This document shows positions 6,167-6,455 of a stretch of 6,455 nt of DNA, in pieces (within the stretch, counting starts at the first letter, position 1; every line of letters starts with the position of its first letter). The stretch is taken from assembly GCA_003246505.1 (NCBI GenBank), contig QKAI01000479.1:1-6455 (forward strand), written 5' to 3'. The DNA is from Spirochaetaceae bacterium. GTDB taxonomy: Bacteria > Spirochaetota > Spirochaetia > DSM-2461. A program made the position numbers and the translations under genes. The notes under the pieces are model-generated. The model saw nothing but the letters and a program-made list of their open reading frames with translations. It was not told where the DNA came from and did not search any database.

Positions 6167-6300
6167 ATTTTCCGGGGCCGCCGGCTTACGCCGGACGGGC
6201 TCTCCGCGGCAATGCCCCCGGGGACGGAAGTCTCCGGGCTTGCTCCGCGCCGCCCTCCTCCGCCCCGGCATTTCTGCTCCGATCCCTCGTCCGGGGACAC
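6167..6300. other. GC-rich non-coding block with short repeats
   Basis: After the HIT gene the sequence turns strikingly GC-rich, then switches near 6300 to very AT-rich DNA. It contains copies of TCCGGGG near both ends (6171-6177 and 6290-6296) and of CCGGGGAC (6218-6225 and 6291-6298), the latter also present at 4127-4134 in the other GC-rich gap. No convincing gene is present: the only - strand frame across it is an unrecognisable 74-residue shadow. It may be a dispersed intergenic repeat, but with one copy in view this is only a suggestion. Confidence 0.35.
6178..6198 (+). other. Stable hairpin after the HIT gene, possible transcript 3' end
   Basis: CCGGC (6181-6185) and GCCGG (6190-6194) pair over a TTAC loop; CCG (6178-6180) and CGG (6196-6198) extend the stem to 8 bp with one bulged A. 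It begins 12 nt after the HIT stop codon. No T run follows, so it is a transcript-end or RNA-protecting structure rather than a textbook intrinsic terminator. Confidence 0.4.
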
Positions 6301-6308
6301 TTCTGGTG

Positions 6309-6321
6309 AAGAATCATTCTT
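6309..6321. repeat. 13-bp palindrome upstream of the Fur box
   Basis: AAGAAT and ATTCTT form perfect 6-bp arms around a single central C. It lies 26 bp before the Fur box and just upstream of the candidate -35, a position suited to a second regulator. The binding protein is unknown, and an AT-rich palindrome of this size can arise by chance. Confidence 0.35.
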
Positions 6322-6333
6322 TCGCATAAAAAA

Positions 6334-6362
6334 TTTGCATTAATATTGATAATGATTATCAT
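6334..6362 (+). promoter_or_regulatory. Candidate promoter for a gene beyond the right edge
   Basis: TTTGCA (6334-6339) and TATCAT (6357-6362, 5 of 6 matches to TATAAT) are 17 nt apart. The -10 element lies within the Fur box, so Fur bound with Fe(II) would block it. Transcription would run rightward into a leader of at least 85 nt without a recognisable start codon and ribosome binding site inside the window. Confidence 0.45.
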
Positions 6363-6366
6363 TATC
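6348..6366. promoter_or_regulatory. Fur box
   Basis: GATAATGAT and ATCATTATC are perfect 9-bp inverted arms around one central T. This matches the classical 19-bp Fur consensus at every position except the self-symmetric centre, where A or T are equivalent by strand. It overlaps the candidate -10 element. The ferric uptake regulator with Fe(II) should repress here when iron is sufficient. The gene controlled is most likely to the right, outside the window, since the nearest gene on the left (HIT) points toward the box. Confidence 0.85.
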
Positions 6367-6397
6367 TTTAACAAGTGAAACAAAAACAGCTGAATTG

Positions 6398-6416
6398 ATT
6401 TCCTGAACAAGGAAAT
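6398..6416 (+). repeat. Inverted repeat in the Fur-controlled leader, with an alternative partner downstream
   Basis: ATTTCCT (6398-6404) and AGGAAAT (6410-6416) pair over a GAACA loop. A second copy of TTTCCTG at 6445-6451 could pair with the same AGGAAA instead, so two mutually exclusive hairpins are possible; a run of six T (6426-6431) lies between. It could be an operator or a leader RNA switch. Both readings are speculative. Confidence 0.35.
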
Positions 6417-6455
6417 TATACGGACTTTTTTACATAAACAAAAGTTTCCTGTTAC

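Noticed and set aside
6186..6410. 74-codon - strand frame over the Fur box region
   Set aside because: The translation is a hydrophobic AT-rich stretch followed by Arg/Ala-rich sequence from the GC-rich block; no homology recognised, and the Fur box would lie inside the coding part.
6426..6431. Six-T run after the inverted repeat as an intrinsic terminator
   Set aside because: The run starts 9 nt after the stem, too far for a normal intrinsic terminator, so I report only the repeat itself.

Overview
The window carries seven protein-coding genes, one of them cut by the left edge, in four transcription units. Coding DNA is GC-rich (roughly 55-60% by eye) and the promoter regions are AT-rich. 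The content (periplasmic-binding-type ABC ATPase, PepT-like M20 peptidase, purine/nucleoside salvage enzymes, ArsR/Acr3 arsenic efflux, HIT protein, Fur box) fits a free-living environmental bacterium. An anaerobic lineage such as Spirochaetota is a guess from overall style; no marker gene here settles the taxonomy.

Left part (1-1763, + strand): the C-terminal part of an ABC transporter ATPase (signature end, Walker B, H-loop, TOBE-type tail) is followed after 4 bp by a complete M20-family PepT-like metallopeptidase. A compact stem-loop with a short T run sits exactly on the peptidase stop codon and probably ends this operon. Its right arm also holds the stop codon of the convergent gene, so two operons meet with only 3 bp between stop codons.

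Middle (1756-4042, - strand): an inosine/uridine-preferring-type nucleoside hydrolase and, 4 bp downstream, an amidohydrolase of the MTA/SAH-deaminase/chlorohydrolase group. All expected metal and catalytic residues are visible in both. Together they look like a nucleoside or purine salvage pair: glycosidic cleavage plus deamination.

Right-middle (4178-6166): an arsenite efflux permease (Acr3) on the - strand, divergent from an ArsR repressor on the + strand, with a perfect 7-6-7 inverted repeat in the shared promoter region as the likely ArsR operator. The ArsR lacks the classical cysteine pair next to its DNA-binding helix and has a CxC-x6-C cluster near its C terminus instead. A HIT-family hydrolase follows arsR on the same strand with its own good ribosome binding site.

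Right end (6167-6455): no gene. It holds a GC-rich block with hairpins, a 13-bp palindrome, an essentially perfect 19-bp Fur box overlapping a plausible promoter, and a leader with two alternative pairings. These probably control an iron-regulated gene that begins past the right edge. I saw no completely new system; the most useful leads are the Fur-controlled leader, the ArsR sensor-site variant and its operator, and the terminator shared by convergent operons.
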